Of a DNA stretch of 36,684 nucleotides, positions 16,678-24,477 are shown piece by piece. The DNA comes from Candidatus Nanopelagicales bacterium (GTDB taxonomy: Bacteria; Actinomycetota; Actinomycetes; S36-B12), in the NCBI GenBank assembly GCA_028825115.1, contig JAPKAV010000010.1, positions 1 to 36,684 of the forward strand. The letters are read 5' to 3'. Under the pieces are notes generated by a model. That model was not told the origin of the DNA. It saw nothing but the letters and a program-made list of their open reading frames with translations, and made no database searches. The translations under genes were made by a program, and so were the position numbers. Within the stretch, counting starts at the first letter, position 1, and every line of letters begins with the position of its first letter.

Positions 16678-18068
16678 TTGACCATCTCAAGAGCCGCTTC
16701 ACCGCTATGTCGCCGGGCAATGAACTCGCCCTTGACGCCGCCAAAGCCGGTGTCAACATCAAACACCTTTGATCCTCGTAGGTACGTGCTACGAACACGT
16801 CCTTTCATTTCCCAACCTTCCCAGGGTGAGTATTGCGCTGCTGAAAATTGTTCTTCGCCATGGACTTCATGCCTCTCGTCAAGATTCACGATGGCAAAAT
16901 CTGCGTCCGACCCAATTCTAATTACGCCCTTTTTCGGGTACATTCCAAACAGCTTGGCTGGTCGCTCGCTGACGACTTCAGCTATTCTCTCAAGGGAAAG
17001 GCCGTACTGGTGGTGTCCGACAGAAATCATGGTCGGCAGCAAGTTTTCTAAACCCGGAAAACCGGCAGATGCCGTCCAGATATCTTTCTCCTTAAATGAG
17101 CGGTGCCGTGGCACATGATCGGACCCAATTGTGTCGACAAATCCGTCTGCTACTGCTTTCCACAACGCTTCACGGTCCCTTTCTGCACGCAGTGGCGGGT
17201 TGACCTTCCCGTATGTTCCACATGGTGAATTGACATCCAATGTCAAGTAATGAGGGCATGATTCCACAAATATGTTGTCATAACTACTTTTACCTTGCCG
17301 CAACACATCTAGCGCCAGAGCGCTAGTCGTATGCACCGCGTAAACACTTGCCCCGGTGACTCTGGCCAAAAAACCGAGTCGGTTCAGCGCATCAGCCTCG
17401 ACATAGTCCGGTCTATTAAGATTCCACGAATCCAGAGGCGTATTTCCTTCGATGACTCCCGCTTCGCGTAAACGCCATACAAGTTCGATATTTTCAGCGT
17501 GAGGATCCAGCATTCCACCTGCATCCTCACACGACGTTAAGAGATCGAACAAAAAACCGTCGTCATTGCCTGGTAGACCCAGGTACGCACCCTCGTCCCC
17601 ACGAAAATTCATAAAAAACTTGTATGAACTGACGCCCAGATCTTTTGCGTAATTGGGAATTGCTTCCTGTTGCTCGCGCGACACAACGCAAAAATGAAAC
17701 CCGAAATCAACTAGAGAGTCCGCCGCCATGGCGTCTCGCGCTACCGGAAATATGTCGTGGTAGGGCTTGGGCGTCATTAAATACGCCAGCAAGCTGGTTA
17801 CTCCTCCGGCCGCAGCAGATTTCGTCTCAGGCGCGACGTCTTCAGGGCCTTGGGGATACGTGATGTTCGGACCCAAGTGTACGTGAGCATCTACAACCCC
17901 CGGGAAAACGTGCAGACCTGACGCGTCAACATCCTTTGCGCTTTCAGCCGCCGCACCTCTGGGAACGAGGTCGGCCACGAGGCCATTCTTTACTAAGATA
18001 TCCATGTCGGAGACGCCAGTCGGCAAGACAGCTTTTGCATTGGAAATTCGAAGGTCAAATTTTGTCAT
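16674..18068 (-). CDS. Dihydropyrimidinase/allantoinase-like cyclic amidohydrolase
   Basis: The protein has 464 residues from ATG 18068, with an AGAGGAG site and an ATGA overlap. Binuclear metal-site residues are His62 and His64 in VDAHVHLG, Lys150 in SSYKFFMNF (expected to be carbamylated), His190 in DPHAEN, His246 in AVHTTS and Asp317 in IGSDHVPRH. This is the full set for hydantoinase, dihydropyrimidinase and allantoinase enzymes, which open cyclic amides, imides or ureides. The tight overlaps on both sides with the lyase and amidase genes imply consecutive reactions. The ring compound is not known. Confidence 0.93.
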   Translation of the reverse strand: MTKFDLRISNAKAVLPTGVSDMDILVKNGLVADLVPRGAAAESAKDVDASGLHVFPGVVDAHVHLGPNITYPQGPEDVAPETKSAAAGGVTSLLAYLMTPKPYHDIFPVARDAMAADSLVDFGFHFCVVSREQQEAIPNYAKDLGVSSYKFFMNFRGDEGAYLGLPGNDDGFLFDLLTSCEDAGGMLDPHAENIELVWRLREAGVIEGNTPLDSWNLNRPDYVEADALNRLGFLARVTGASVYAVHTTSALALDVLRQGKSSYDNIFVESCPHYLTLDVNSPCGTYGKVNPPLRAERDREALWKAVADGFVDTIGSDHVPRHRSFKEKDIWTASAGFPGLENLLPTMISVGHHQYGLSLERIAEVVSERPAKLFGMYPKKGVIRIGSDADFAIVNLDERHEVHGEEQFSAAQYSPWEGWEMKGRVRSTYLRGSKVFDVDTGFGGVKGEFIARRHSGEAALEMVK

Positions 18069-18943
18069 AACGACTCCTCTGTCGAGTATTTAGATTCGAG
18101 TTCGTCAAAATACGACTTACCGACAGCGTTCTGCCGATCCTCCCAGCCCGACAGCGCATGCAGAACGCCGTTCGTGCTTCCAGTTTTCTTCAGCTCTGCC
18201 ATGGTTTCGGTGACCGCTTTTTGAGCGGAACGAAGTGCTGCATTTGCAAATAAGGCAATCGAGAACCCTAACGCTGAGAGCTCTTCGACCGTTTTTAGCG
18301 GAGTCTTTCCACCCTCCACCATGTTAGCCACTAGCGGGAGATCCGAACTCTTCCCGATGATGCGCATTTCCTCAATGCTCTCTGGCGCTTCCACAAATAT
18401 TATGTCCGCGCCTGCTTCTTTAAAGGCAGCCGCTCTTTCTAATGCTACGTCCAACGAAAAAACGGCTCGCGAATCCGTGCGCGCTATTATTTGTAGCTCG
18501 TTGGAATCTCGCGCGTCTACCGCGGCATGAATTTTTTGTACCATTTCATTTAGCGAAATGACATCTTTCCCGGAAAAATGACCACATTTTTTTGGAAACA
18601 CTTGGTCTTCGATCTGAATAGCACTCGCCCCGGCGCGTTCAAGCATCCGGATGGTTCGCCTCATATTAATCGCATTTCCGAAACCGGTGTCAGCGTCGAC
18701 GACCAATGGAATGGACACCACATCAGACACGCGGGCCACGTGATCTCGCAATTCGCTCACTGTCACCAAACCGATATCGGGGACACCCAAACCTGAGTTG
18801 GCGAATCCGGCTCCAGTCAAGTACACCGCTTCGAAACCTTGGCTCTCAATAATGCGAGCACTCAGAGCGTCGTAAGCACCAGGAAGAACGAGGCATTGAT
18901 CCTTCTGCCGTGCCTGATTGAGCACTAACGCGAAGTTACTCAC
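18065..18943 (-). CDS. Isocitrate lyase/PEP mutase superfamily carboxylate lyase
   Basis: GTG 18943 is chosen because AAGGGG lies just upstream; a GTG at 18979 is also in frame. The protein has 292 residues, usual for 2-methylisocitrate-lyase-type enzymes. Key motifs are VDADTGFGN (Asp83, Asp85) for Mg binding, IEDQVFPKKCGH (Glu112, Asp113, Cys120) and IARTDS. The KKCGH cysteine is the catalytic acid/base of C-C lyases such as isocitrate, methylisocitrate and dimethylmalate lyase and is absent in true PEP mutases, so a lyase is favoured. It should cleave a 2-hydroxy-dicarboxylate to pyruvate or glyoxylate plus a second acid. Confidence 0.93.
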   Translation of the reverse strand: MSNFALVLNQARQKDQCLVLPGAYDALSARIIESQGFEAVYLTGAGFANSGLGVPDIGLVTVSELRDHVARVSDVVSIPLVVDADTGFGNAINMRRTIRMLERAGASAIQIEDQVFPKKCGHFSGKDVISLNEMVQKIHAAVDARDSNELQIIARTDSRAVFSLDVALERAAAFKEAGADIIFVEAPESIEEMRIIGKSSDLPLVANMVEGGKTPLKTVEELSALGFSIALFANAALRSAQKAVTETMAELKKTGSTNGVLHALSGWEDRQNAVGKSYFDELESKYSTEESL

Positions 18944-18990
18944 GGAACCCCTTCTGTCGCCCGGATCTGTCTCTAACACGTTATGTTTAG

Positions 18991-19326
18991 TTAGCTAGCG
19001 AGACTTACAGTTCCGCTCATGAACACAAAGTGCTGGTCGGAAGTCGTTACTGCTGAAAGCAATTTTCCGGTGTTAAAATCTTGCACATGAACCACCGTTA
19101 AAAGATCAGTTTCCTGCCAAGTCACCATCCAAATGCCATCCGTTACTTCATGGGCTTGGAATGGAAGCGTTTCAACTTTGCCCGCCAGCGAGCCTTTGGT
19201 GACCGAAAACGTGAGCGTCTGGTCGGCACTGGAGAAGCTAATGTCGGCCGTTAACGCGCCGAAAGGTCCGTCTGGATCAAAATCGATAACGATTGCCCCG
19301 TCAAGAGCTGGGTAGCTAGCTGCCAT
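18991..19326 (-). CDS. Small MoaF-like beta-barrel protein, first gene of the catabolic operon
   Basis: The protein has 111 residues from ATG 19326, preceded by a clear AGGAGA site. The pattern of short beta strands ending in DGIWMVTWQETDLLTVVHVQDF and a final FMSGTVSLA resembles the lipocalin-like MoaF family domain. MoaF is named from a molybdenum-cofactor context, but most relatives are uncharacterised small ligand-binding or isomerase-like proteins. No molybdenum genes are seen nearby. It is the promoter-proximal gene of the minus-strand operon, which suggests a high expression level. The assignment rests on fold-like pattern only. Confidence 0.7.
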   Translation of the reverse strand: MAASYPALDGAIVIDFDPDGPFGALTADISFSSADQTLTFSVTKGSLAGKVETLPFQAHEVTDGIWMVTWQETDLLTVVHVQDFNTGKLLSAVTTSDQHFVFMSGTVSLAS

Positions 19327-19380
19327 GGTTTTCTCCTAATTGTGGCTTGAATGCCCCACAAGTTTGTACGGTGTGCTATA

Positions 19381-19452
19381 AACTGTCAACAGTTATCCGT
19401 TAACTTTACCAAATCGTGACATGTTGACACCTAATGCCAGAAGGTTTAGGTT
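19381..19452. promoter_or_regulatory. Divergent promoter/operator region between the catabolic operon and the plus-strand dehydrogenase
   Basis: The 8-mer TGTCAACA at 19384-19391 recurs inverted as TGTTGACA at 19422-19429. The first copy lies in the palindrome AACTGT-CA-ACAGTT (19381-19394). On plus, TTGACA (19424-19429), 17 bases, then TAGGTT (19447-19452) is a good sigma-70-like promoter about 75 bases before the dehydrogenase start. On minus, TTGACA at 19389-19384 is a -35 candidate for the long operon, with a poor -10 near 19366-19360. The repeats cover both -35 boxes, as expected if one repressor controls both directions. The GntR/FCD protein is the natural candidate (inference). Confidence 0.5.
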
Positions 19453-19527
19453 TCAGCGACACAAAACGAGATGCAAGGCTAATACTCAGGCCCTACAAGT
19501 AATACCCGACAAAAATGTGAGGAAAAG

Positions 19528-20637
19528 ATGAAAACCAAAGCTGCAGTTATGTGGAAAGAGACCGGTCCATTTGAGATTAGTGACTTGACTGTGGACCCCC
19601 CAGGTCCGGAGGAAGTACTCGTGCGTTTCGATTACGCGGGCCTTTGCCACACGGACGAACACATGCGCAACGGCGACATCGGGTTCAATCCGCCAATGGT
19701 GGGTGGACACGAAGGTTCAGGAGTCGTAGAAGAAGTCGGCCCGGGGGTCACCCACATTCAGCCCGGCGACCATTTTGTCACGTCCTGGATGCCCTACTGC
19801 GGGCGATGCCGGTTCTGTCTCACCGGTCAAACAAATCTGTGCGACAACGGCCAGTACCTCATGTCAGGCACGATGCTAGATGGCACCCAACGACTCCACG
19901 GTCGGGGTCAGAAATTGGGTTCAGTAGACCTCCTGGGTACCTTTTCACAACGAAATGTCATTCCAGCCTCGTGTGTGGTCGTCATCGAGAAGCACGTACC
20001 CCTCGACACTATTGCTATTGCTGCCTGCGGTGTCCCCACTGGATTCGGCTCTGCGGTCACCGCAGCGGACACTCGTCCCGGAGATATCACCGTGGTGTAC
20101 GGGATTGGCGGAATTGGGATCAATGCCGTTCAAGGTGCAGCCTTTGCCGGTGCCAAATTGGTCATCGCTGTGGACCCAGTTGAGTTCAAGCGGACGACTG
20201 CTCTCACTCTTGGTGCGACCCACGCGTTCGCTTCCGCAGAAGAGGCGCACGAGTTTGTGTGGAGCGAGAGCCGCGGAGTCGGTGCAGACGCCGCGATTAT
20301 TACCGTTGGACTCGTAGACAAGAAAGTTGTGTCTGACGCTTTCTCCATGATTCGTAAAGGTGGAGTGGTGGTTGTCACTGCCGTGGCCAATCCCGAACTG
20401 ATGATCGAAATCCCTAGCTTCGAATTGACGCTCTATCAAAAGCGTTTGATTGGAAGCCTCTTTGGTTCAGGGAACCCCCACAACGATATTCGTAAAATCG
20501 TTGATCTTTACATGCGCGGCAAGATTAAACTTGACGAGCTAATCACCCGTCGATATCCATTAGAGGAAGTAAATCAAGGCTACGACGACATGCTTGCAGG
20601 ATTAAATATTCGCGGTTTGCTCGAAATTTCACACTAA
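19528..20637 (+). CDS. Zn-dependent alcohol dehydrogenase, NDMA-dependent (mycofactocin-associated) type, copy 2
   Basis: The protein has 369 residues, with GAGGAAAAG before ATG 19528. Zinc ligands are Cys40, His61 (GGHEGSG) and Cys167 in CGVPTGFG. Structural zinc cysteines are 91, 94, 97 and 105, and YGIGGIGINA (about 191-200) is the nucleotide fold. It shares layout and many segments with copy 1 at 9691-10806 (for example GKIKLDELITRRYPLEEVN versus GRIKLDELITNTYTIEQVN), so the two are paralogues. Family knowledge says such enzymes carry bound NAD(H) that mycofactocin recycles. It is transcribed away from the catabolic operon and stands between it and the mycofactocin genes. Confidence 0.94.
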   Translation: MKTKAAVMWKETGPFEISDLTVDPPGPEEVLVRFDYAGLCHTDEHMRNGDIGFNPPMVGGHEGSGVVEEVGPGVTHIQPGDHFVTSWMPYCGRCRFCLTGQTNLCDNGQYLMSGTMLDGTQRLHGRGQKLGSVDLLGTFSQRNVIPASCVVVIEKHVPLDTIAIAACGVPTGFGSAVTAADTRPGDITVVYGIGGIGINAVQGAAFAGAKLVIAVDPVEFKRTTALTLGATHAFASAEEAHEFVWSESRGVGADAAIITVGLVDKKVVSDAFSMIRKGGVVVVTAVANPELMIEIPSFELTLYQKRLIGSLFGSGNPHNDIRKIVDLYMRGKIKLDELITRRYPLEEVNQGYDDMLAGLNIRGLLEISH

Positions 20638-20818
20638 TGTGAGCACTGCACAAAAAATATTGCCCAGCGCTTCGATCTGCACGTGAGAATTTAGACCAAA
20701 CTCGTCACCGCGAAGGGCTCGTCCATTTACGTGGAACCTGAGATCCTTGCGGCAGCTGGGCCCTTTCCACCGTTGTAGTTAAGCAAGTCACCTGACACTA
20801 AGAGAAAAGGAGAACACA

Positions 20819-21853
20819 ATGCGAGCAGTAATGTTTCACGAATATGGCGAGCCAAATGTGTTGCAAGTAGGCACAGCAGACAATCCCATTGCAGGCCCAA
20901 ATGAAGTCGTCGTTGAACTTGGTGCCATAGGCGTTAACCATGTCGAACTCGACGTTCGCGACGGCAGTTCACGTTTCGATATTGATCTGCCCCATATACC
21001 GGGAATGGAAGGTGCAGGCACCGTCATTGAGGTTGGATCCCACGTCACCACCCTCGAAATCGGGCAAAGAGTTGCCATGACTTACCTTCGCACATGCGAT
21101 GCGTGCGTTGAATGCATGAGTGGCAATGAAATATTCTGTCCAACTCGAACCCTTCTCGGTTGGCAAATCCAAGGAACATACGCAGAAAGAATCGCCGTCC
21201 CTGCAAGCATGTGCCTGCCCATTGCGGACTCTCTAAGTTTTCAATCGGCTGCGGCAAGCATTGTCACTCTCGGGTCAGCGTGGCACGCTCTGACATCTAG
21301 AGCTCAAGTAAAAGTCGGGGAAACGGTTCTCATCCATTCCATCGGTAGCGGAGTAGGAACTGCCGGGCTACAGATTTGCAAAAAGGCTGGGGCGCGAGTG
21401 ATTGGAACGGTCGGTTCAGATGCCAAGATCCAACAAGCCCTCGATGCCGGGGCAGACCACGTCTTCAATCATCAAAGCCACGACTTTGTTGAAGAAGTAA
21501 TGGCCTACACTCAAGGCCGAGGCGTCGACGTGGTGCTAGACATGGTCGGCGGGGAGGCCTTTGCTCGATCAATGTTTGCAATGCGCCCCAGTGGTCGGCT
21601 CGTTACCGTTGGCGCACATGGTGGCGAAGTTGTGGAACTCGACGTGATCTCATTTTTCCGCAACCATGTAACGTACATGGGGAGTCATTCAATGAGTCGT
21701 CTCGAGCTGGGCAAGGTGCTGGATTTATTGGCTGATGGCACTTTTGTACCAGAAATTCATGGGGTCTACCCACTTGAGGAAGCATCCGAAGCCCACCGTT
21801 TGCTCACAAATCGGGAAAACTTTGGAAAAGTTTTACTTGATCCAAGTTTGTGA
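20819..21853 (+). CDS. Zinc-type alcohol dehydrogenase/quinone oxidoreductase-like (MDR) enzyme
   Basis: The protein has 344 residues, with a strong AAAAGGAG site before ATG 20819. A GroES-like N-terminal domain has PGMEGAGTVIEVG and a structural-zinc loop of four cysteines (CDACVECMSGNEIFC). A Rossmann domain follows with VLIHSIGSGVGTAGLQI, a pattern closer to quinone oxidoreductase-like MDR proteins than to the NDMA-type pair nearby. The usual catalytic-zinc Cys near residue 40 is replaced in AIGVNHVELDVRDG, so catalytic zinc is doubtful. It likely reduces or oxidises a carbonyl compound with NAD(P). The 181-base gap before it shows no gene; its last 88 bases overlap the opposing mftF gene. 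Confidence 0.88.
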   Translation: MRAVMFHEYGEPNVLQVGTADNPIAGPNEVVVELGAIGVNHVELDVRDGSSRFDIDLPHIPGMEGAGTVIEVGSHVTTLEIGQRVAMTYLRTCDACVECMSGNEIFCPTRTLLGWQIQGTYAERIAVPASMCLPIADSLSFQSAAASIVTLGSAWHALTSRAQVKVGETVLIHSIGSGVGTAGLQICKKAGARVIGTVGSDAKIQQALDAGADHVFNHQSHDFVEEVMAYTQGRGVDVVLDMVGGEAFARSMFAMRPSGRLVTVGAHGGEVVELDVISFFRNHVTYMGSHSMSRLELGKVLDLLADGTFVPEIHGVYPLEEASEAHRLLTNRENFGKVLLDPSL

Positions 21854-23364
21854 CCGACCTCTCGCACAGATGAGATGACACGATTAGCTATCACTGTCGG
21901 GTAACTGACTTCGGGCTGTAAGGGCCGCCACACTTGGGCCCTTACAGCCGAAGTGATCACACCACTGCCATAAGCCAGGTCTTGGGCACACCGCATGAGT
22001 GCGTAACGACATGGGTCTAGCCGCTGGTTTTCCAGTCGCCAATCAGCGACTATCGGTGCGAACATAATTAAGGCCCCGCCTCGTCCCATTTTGGACTTTG
22101 GCACGCTTGCTAAGATCAGGAGTCCAATCGGCCACCACTCGCGACGCAGCAGGCGGCCCAATTGTTCGATGTCGGCCATGAGCCCGTAGGACGCTATTTG
22201 GATGGCCGTGGGGATAGGTCGTGGTAACTGACGAAGCCTGCAGGCTAGGGTCCCACTGGCAATGACCGCAACCGATAAAGCTCCAACTTTTTTGTCAAAA
22301 ACCATCCCCGCGAGAATCCCAACATTCCAACCAGAAAGACGTGCTGGCGCGAGTGAATCTGGGTGACGAGACTCCAAAAGTGCAGCGGACGTTCCATACT
22401 CAAATGTTCGTACAAACCAAGATCGCAATCCAGCGCGACTACGATGATGCACGAAAACTGACGGGTCATAATTCACGCACCAACCTGCCTCTGAAACCCG
22501 CCACATAAAATCTACATCTTCGCCCACGCGCATTGATTCCTCAAAGTTGATGCAGTCCATGACCTCGCGTCGGACCACAAGAGCTGCCGACGGAACGTAG
22601 GAAAGGCGCCCACCTTTTTTTACATGGTCGGGAAAGCACCCCATATCCAAAGAGGATCGACTCACTTCAAATCGTTGTAGTGCTGAGGAATCCTCGATAA
22701 TGGTCTTGATTCGCGGTGCTACAACTCCGACGGTCGGATCCGTAAAATAATGGAGAAGCTGCTCAACCCACATCGCTGTTGGCATGCAGTCAGAGTCGAG
22801 GAAAGCAATAAAAGGCTTTGAGGCAATGTGTGCACCCGCATTGCGTGCCGCTCCTGGACCCTGGTTCGACGGGAGCCTTACCAAACGTGCTCCGAATGAA
22901 GTTGCAACCTCAGCAATCTCAGCAGCATTTTCTGACCCATCATCCACAACAATTATTTCAGCGACCCCGCCATCATGGATTCTCACCAAATTTAATAACT
23001 CGGCCAGTTGCTTTGCGCGTTCAAAAACCGGAATTACTACGCAGTAATCAGCGCTCCTCGGGCTCGATTTATCAATTTTTTCGCTCGCCGTCGCGACCCC
23101 GGGATAAACGAAGCCGCGAGCCATTAGTTCCCTTGCGGCTTTGGACTCCCAATCACTAGCCACACTGGCCCCGAGTCTGCCTGCAGCATGGATCTTTCGG
23201 GCGAAAACCGCCGACCGATCATCAAGTCGGATCATGCGCCATGGACTCCCGCCCATGAGAATTCGATAGCCCGATCGCACCCTAGTTCGATTATCCCAAC
23301 TGACAAAAGCACCAATGGGCACACCAGGATTTAAGGACTTTTGATACGTTCGTGAATCTTGCAT
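21766..23364 (-). CDS. mftF: Mycofactocin glycosyltransferase MftF
   Basis: The protein has 532 residues. Its N-terminal region contains ILMGGSPWRMIRL and ARELMARGFVYP, as in other MftF proteins. A GT2 catalytic domain follows with CVVIPVFERA, VVDDGS (Asp141-Asp142) and AFLDSDC (Asp190, Asp192). MftF adds glucose units to the mycofactocin core. The family end is usually near residue 470, after a stretch like DLAYGSGVITSAVRAQ; here about 55 extra residues run through a hairpin and then antisense to the last 88 bases of the MDR gene. The gene lies 10 bases after mftR on the same strand and is divergent from mftA-E, unlike the common order with mftF after mftE. Confidence 0.93.
   Translation of the reverse strand: MQDSRTYQKSLNPGVPIGAFVSWDNRTRVRSGYRILMGGSPWRMIRLDDRSAVFARKIHAAGRLGASVASDWESKAARELMARGFVYPGVATASEKIDKSSPRSADYCVVIPVFERAKQLAELLNLVRIHDGGVAEIIVVDDGSENAAEIAEVATSFGARLVRLPSNQGPGAARNAGAHIASKPFIAFLDSDCMPTAMWVEQLLHYFTDPTVGVVAPRIKTIIEDSSALQRFEVSRSSLDMGCFPDHVKKGGRLSYVPSAALVVRREVMDCINFEESMRVGEDVDFMWRVSEAGWCVNYDPSVFVHHRSRAGLRSWFVRTFEYGTSAALLESRHPDSLAPARLSGWNVGILAGMVFDKKVGALSVAVIASGTLACRLRQLPRPIPTAIQIASYGLMADIEQLGRLLRREWWPIGLLILASVPKSKMGRGGALIMFAPIVADWRLENQRLDPCRYALMRCAQDLAYGSGVITSAVRAQVWRPLQPEVSYPTVIANRVISSVREVGHKLGSSKTFPKFSRFVSKRWASDASSSG
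21908..21954. terminator. Long inverted repeat (terminator-like hairpin) inside the 3' part of mftF
   Basis: Left arm 21908-21926 and right arm 21937-21954 pair over 18 bases with a single bulged G and a 10-base loop. The core reads CTGTAAGGGCC on the left and GGCCCTTACAG on the right. It lies 55 bases past the stop of the plus-strand MDR gene, the expected place for a terminator, but no T-run follows on either strand. It also encodes MftF residues 471-486. A stem this long and GC-rich is unlikely by chance. Confidence 0.6.
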
Positions 23365-23374
23365 AGTCTCTTTT

Positions 23375-23968
23375 TCAATGCTCTAAATGTTGACGTAGAT
23401 TCGATAGGGAAGAATCGAGGGCGTCGCTTAAAGTCAACTTCTCCGTCGACAGCCAGATATCGTAGGCAGAAAGTGCCAAGCCCAGACTGGCGTGGCCCAC
23501 AGTGACCGGCATGGCCGCATCGCACGATTCACCAGTTCGCTGCGCGACGAATTCGGCGATCACACCACGCCACCGTTGGTACATCAAAAATGAATGTGCC
23601 TGAAGAGATGGTGTTTCAAAAATTAGTCGCATTCGTTGGCGGTGCTGGTCGAGAACATTTTCGTCGAAGCTATTAAAATCAATAACTGCTTCCTGAATTC
23701 CCTTCCACAGGGGCACGGTCACCGGAGATAAATTAAGTCGCCCTCGAAAAGTTTCTAGGTTTTGGTCGAACTGTCCCCAAGGTATGTCAAATTTTGAAGG
23801 AAAATAGCGATATACCGTTCTTCTTCCGATACCCATATGAAGCGCAATGTCGTCTAGGGTCGTGGTATCAAATCCCCGCATCTCAAACAGCTCAAAAGCC
23901 GCTCTTTCGATGGCCGCATGGTTAGTGACCGGCGGTCGCCCTTGCCTAGTCTCCAATGCTCGACTCAC
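23375..23968 (-). CDS. mftR: Mycofactocin system TetR-family regulator MftR
   Basis: The protein has 197 residues, starting at GTG 23968 with AGG 5 bases upstream. A TetR helix-turn-helix occupies about residues 17-65 (FEMRGFDTTTLDDIALHMGIGRR then TVYRYFPSK), in the form usual for MftR. The helical ligand domain has no further recognisable motif. MftR from mycobacteria represses the mft genes and is relieved by long-chain acyl-CoA (literature knowledge; not shown here). It is divergent from mftA with 102 bases between, and an inverted repeat in that gap is its likely operator. Confidence 0.92.
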   Translation of the reverse strand: MSRALETRQGRPPVTNHAAIERAAFELFEMRGFDTTTLDDIALHMGIGRRTVYRYFPSKFDIPWGQFDQNLETFRGRLNLSPVTVPLWKGIQEAVIDFNSFDENVLDQHRQRMRLIFETPSLQAHSFLMYQRWRGVIAEFVAQRTGESCDAAMPVTVGHASLGLALSAYDIWLSTEKLTLSDALDSSLSNLRQHLEH

Positions 23969-24008
23969 AATTACCTAAATGTATCACTTTTGACCAAACT
24001 CTTGCTTT

Positions 24009-24039
24009 TTGGCCTTCAGTGCCAATATCATTCGGAATG
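24009..24039. promoter_or_regulatory. Candidate MftR operators in the mftR-mftA intergenic region
   Basis: Two short inverted repeats stand out: TTGGC-7 bases-GCCAA (24009-24025) and CATTC-G-GAATG (24029-24039). They lie 32-62 bases before the mftA start and 41 bases or more before mftR. Promoter elements are weak: TTGACC at 23990-23995 with CCTTCA 17 bases on. Position and symmetry fit a TetR-type site; binding is inferred. Confidence 0.4.
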
Positions 24040-24070
24040 CCAGATAACGCCAGCCAAAAAAGGAGTAACT

Positions 24071-24166
24071 GTGAATCCAGAAACTGAAACCGCAACAGAA
24101 GATGAAATCAGCGTTGATGTCCTGATCGAAGATGTATCAATTGACGGCATGTGTGGCGTTTACTAA
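24071..24166 (+). CDS. mftA: Mycofactocin precursor peptide MftA
   Basis: This 31-residue peptide starts at GTG 24071, behind an AAAAAAGGAG site. The N-terminal two-thirds is an acidic leader rich in Glu, Thr and Asp that ends in DVLIEDVS. The C-terminus is IDGMCGVY, the invariant mycofactocin core. MftC acts on the terminal Val-Tyr, removing CO2 from Tyr and forming a ring, and MftE later releases the Val-Tyr-derived part (family knowledge). The order mftA-mftB-mftC leaves little doubt. Confidence 0.97.
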   Translation: MNPETETATEDEISVDVLIEDVSIDGMCGVY

Positions 24167-24174
24167 GTCGCCCA

Positions 24175-24477
24175 ATGGTCGAATTAACCGAAATCCTTCA
24201 GTTATCCCCCTCCGTGGCTCTAAGGCCTGAACCCTTTGGCGCTCTCGCTTACCACTTTGGGAATAGGAGACTGACCTTCCTCAAACGCCCAGAATTAGTC
24301 CAGGTGGTCAGTTCCCTCAACGGCACTGACCCACTCAAAGACGTGTTGCAAAAATGTCAAATCCCCGAACCCAAATGGGACGTCTTCACCAAGGCAATCG
24401 CCTCCCTCATGAAGGCCGACATGATTCACAGCCTCAGCCCCGGTAAAACCAGCCAAAAGGAGCCTCACAATGACTGA
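24175..24477 (+). CDS. mftB: Mycofactocin peptide chaperone MftB
   Basis: The protein has 100 residues from ATG 24175, 8 bases after mftA; a GTG at 24151 is in frame but lies inside mftA. The segment LRPEPFGALAYHFGNRRLTFLK is typical of MftB. The predicted fold is the PqqD-like RiPP recognition element, a small winged helix that binds the leader of MftA and hands it to MftC. It overlaps mftC by 8 bases, which implies coupled translation and matched amounts. Confidence 0.95.
   Translation: MVELTEILQLSPSVALRPEPFGALAYHFGNRRLTFLKRPELVQVVSSLNGTDPLKDVLQKCQIPEPKWDVFTKAIASLMKADMIHSLSPGKTSQKEPHND

Noticed and set aside
19644-20183. A 179-codon open frame on plus inside the NDMA-type dehydrogenase gene
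   Set aside because: It is fully contained in a well-supported gene, its translation is Arg/His/Ser-rich without motifs, and it has no ribosome site.
20638-20780. A minus-strand stop-free stretch between the two plus-strand dehydrogenases whose translation (LRFHVNGRALRGDEFGLN) looks protein-like
   Set aside because: It is only about 46 codons between stops, has no start codon or ribosome site and matches no family I know. It might be a gene remnant but cannot be supported.
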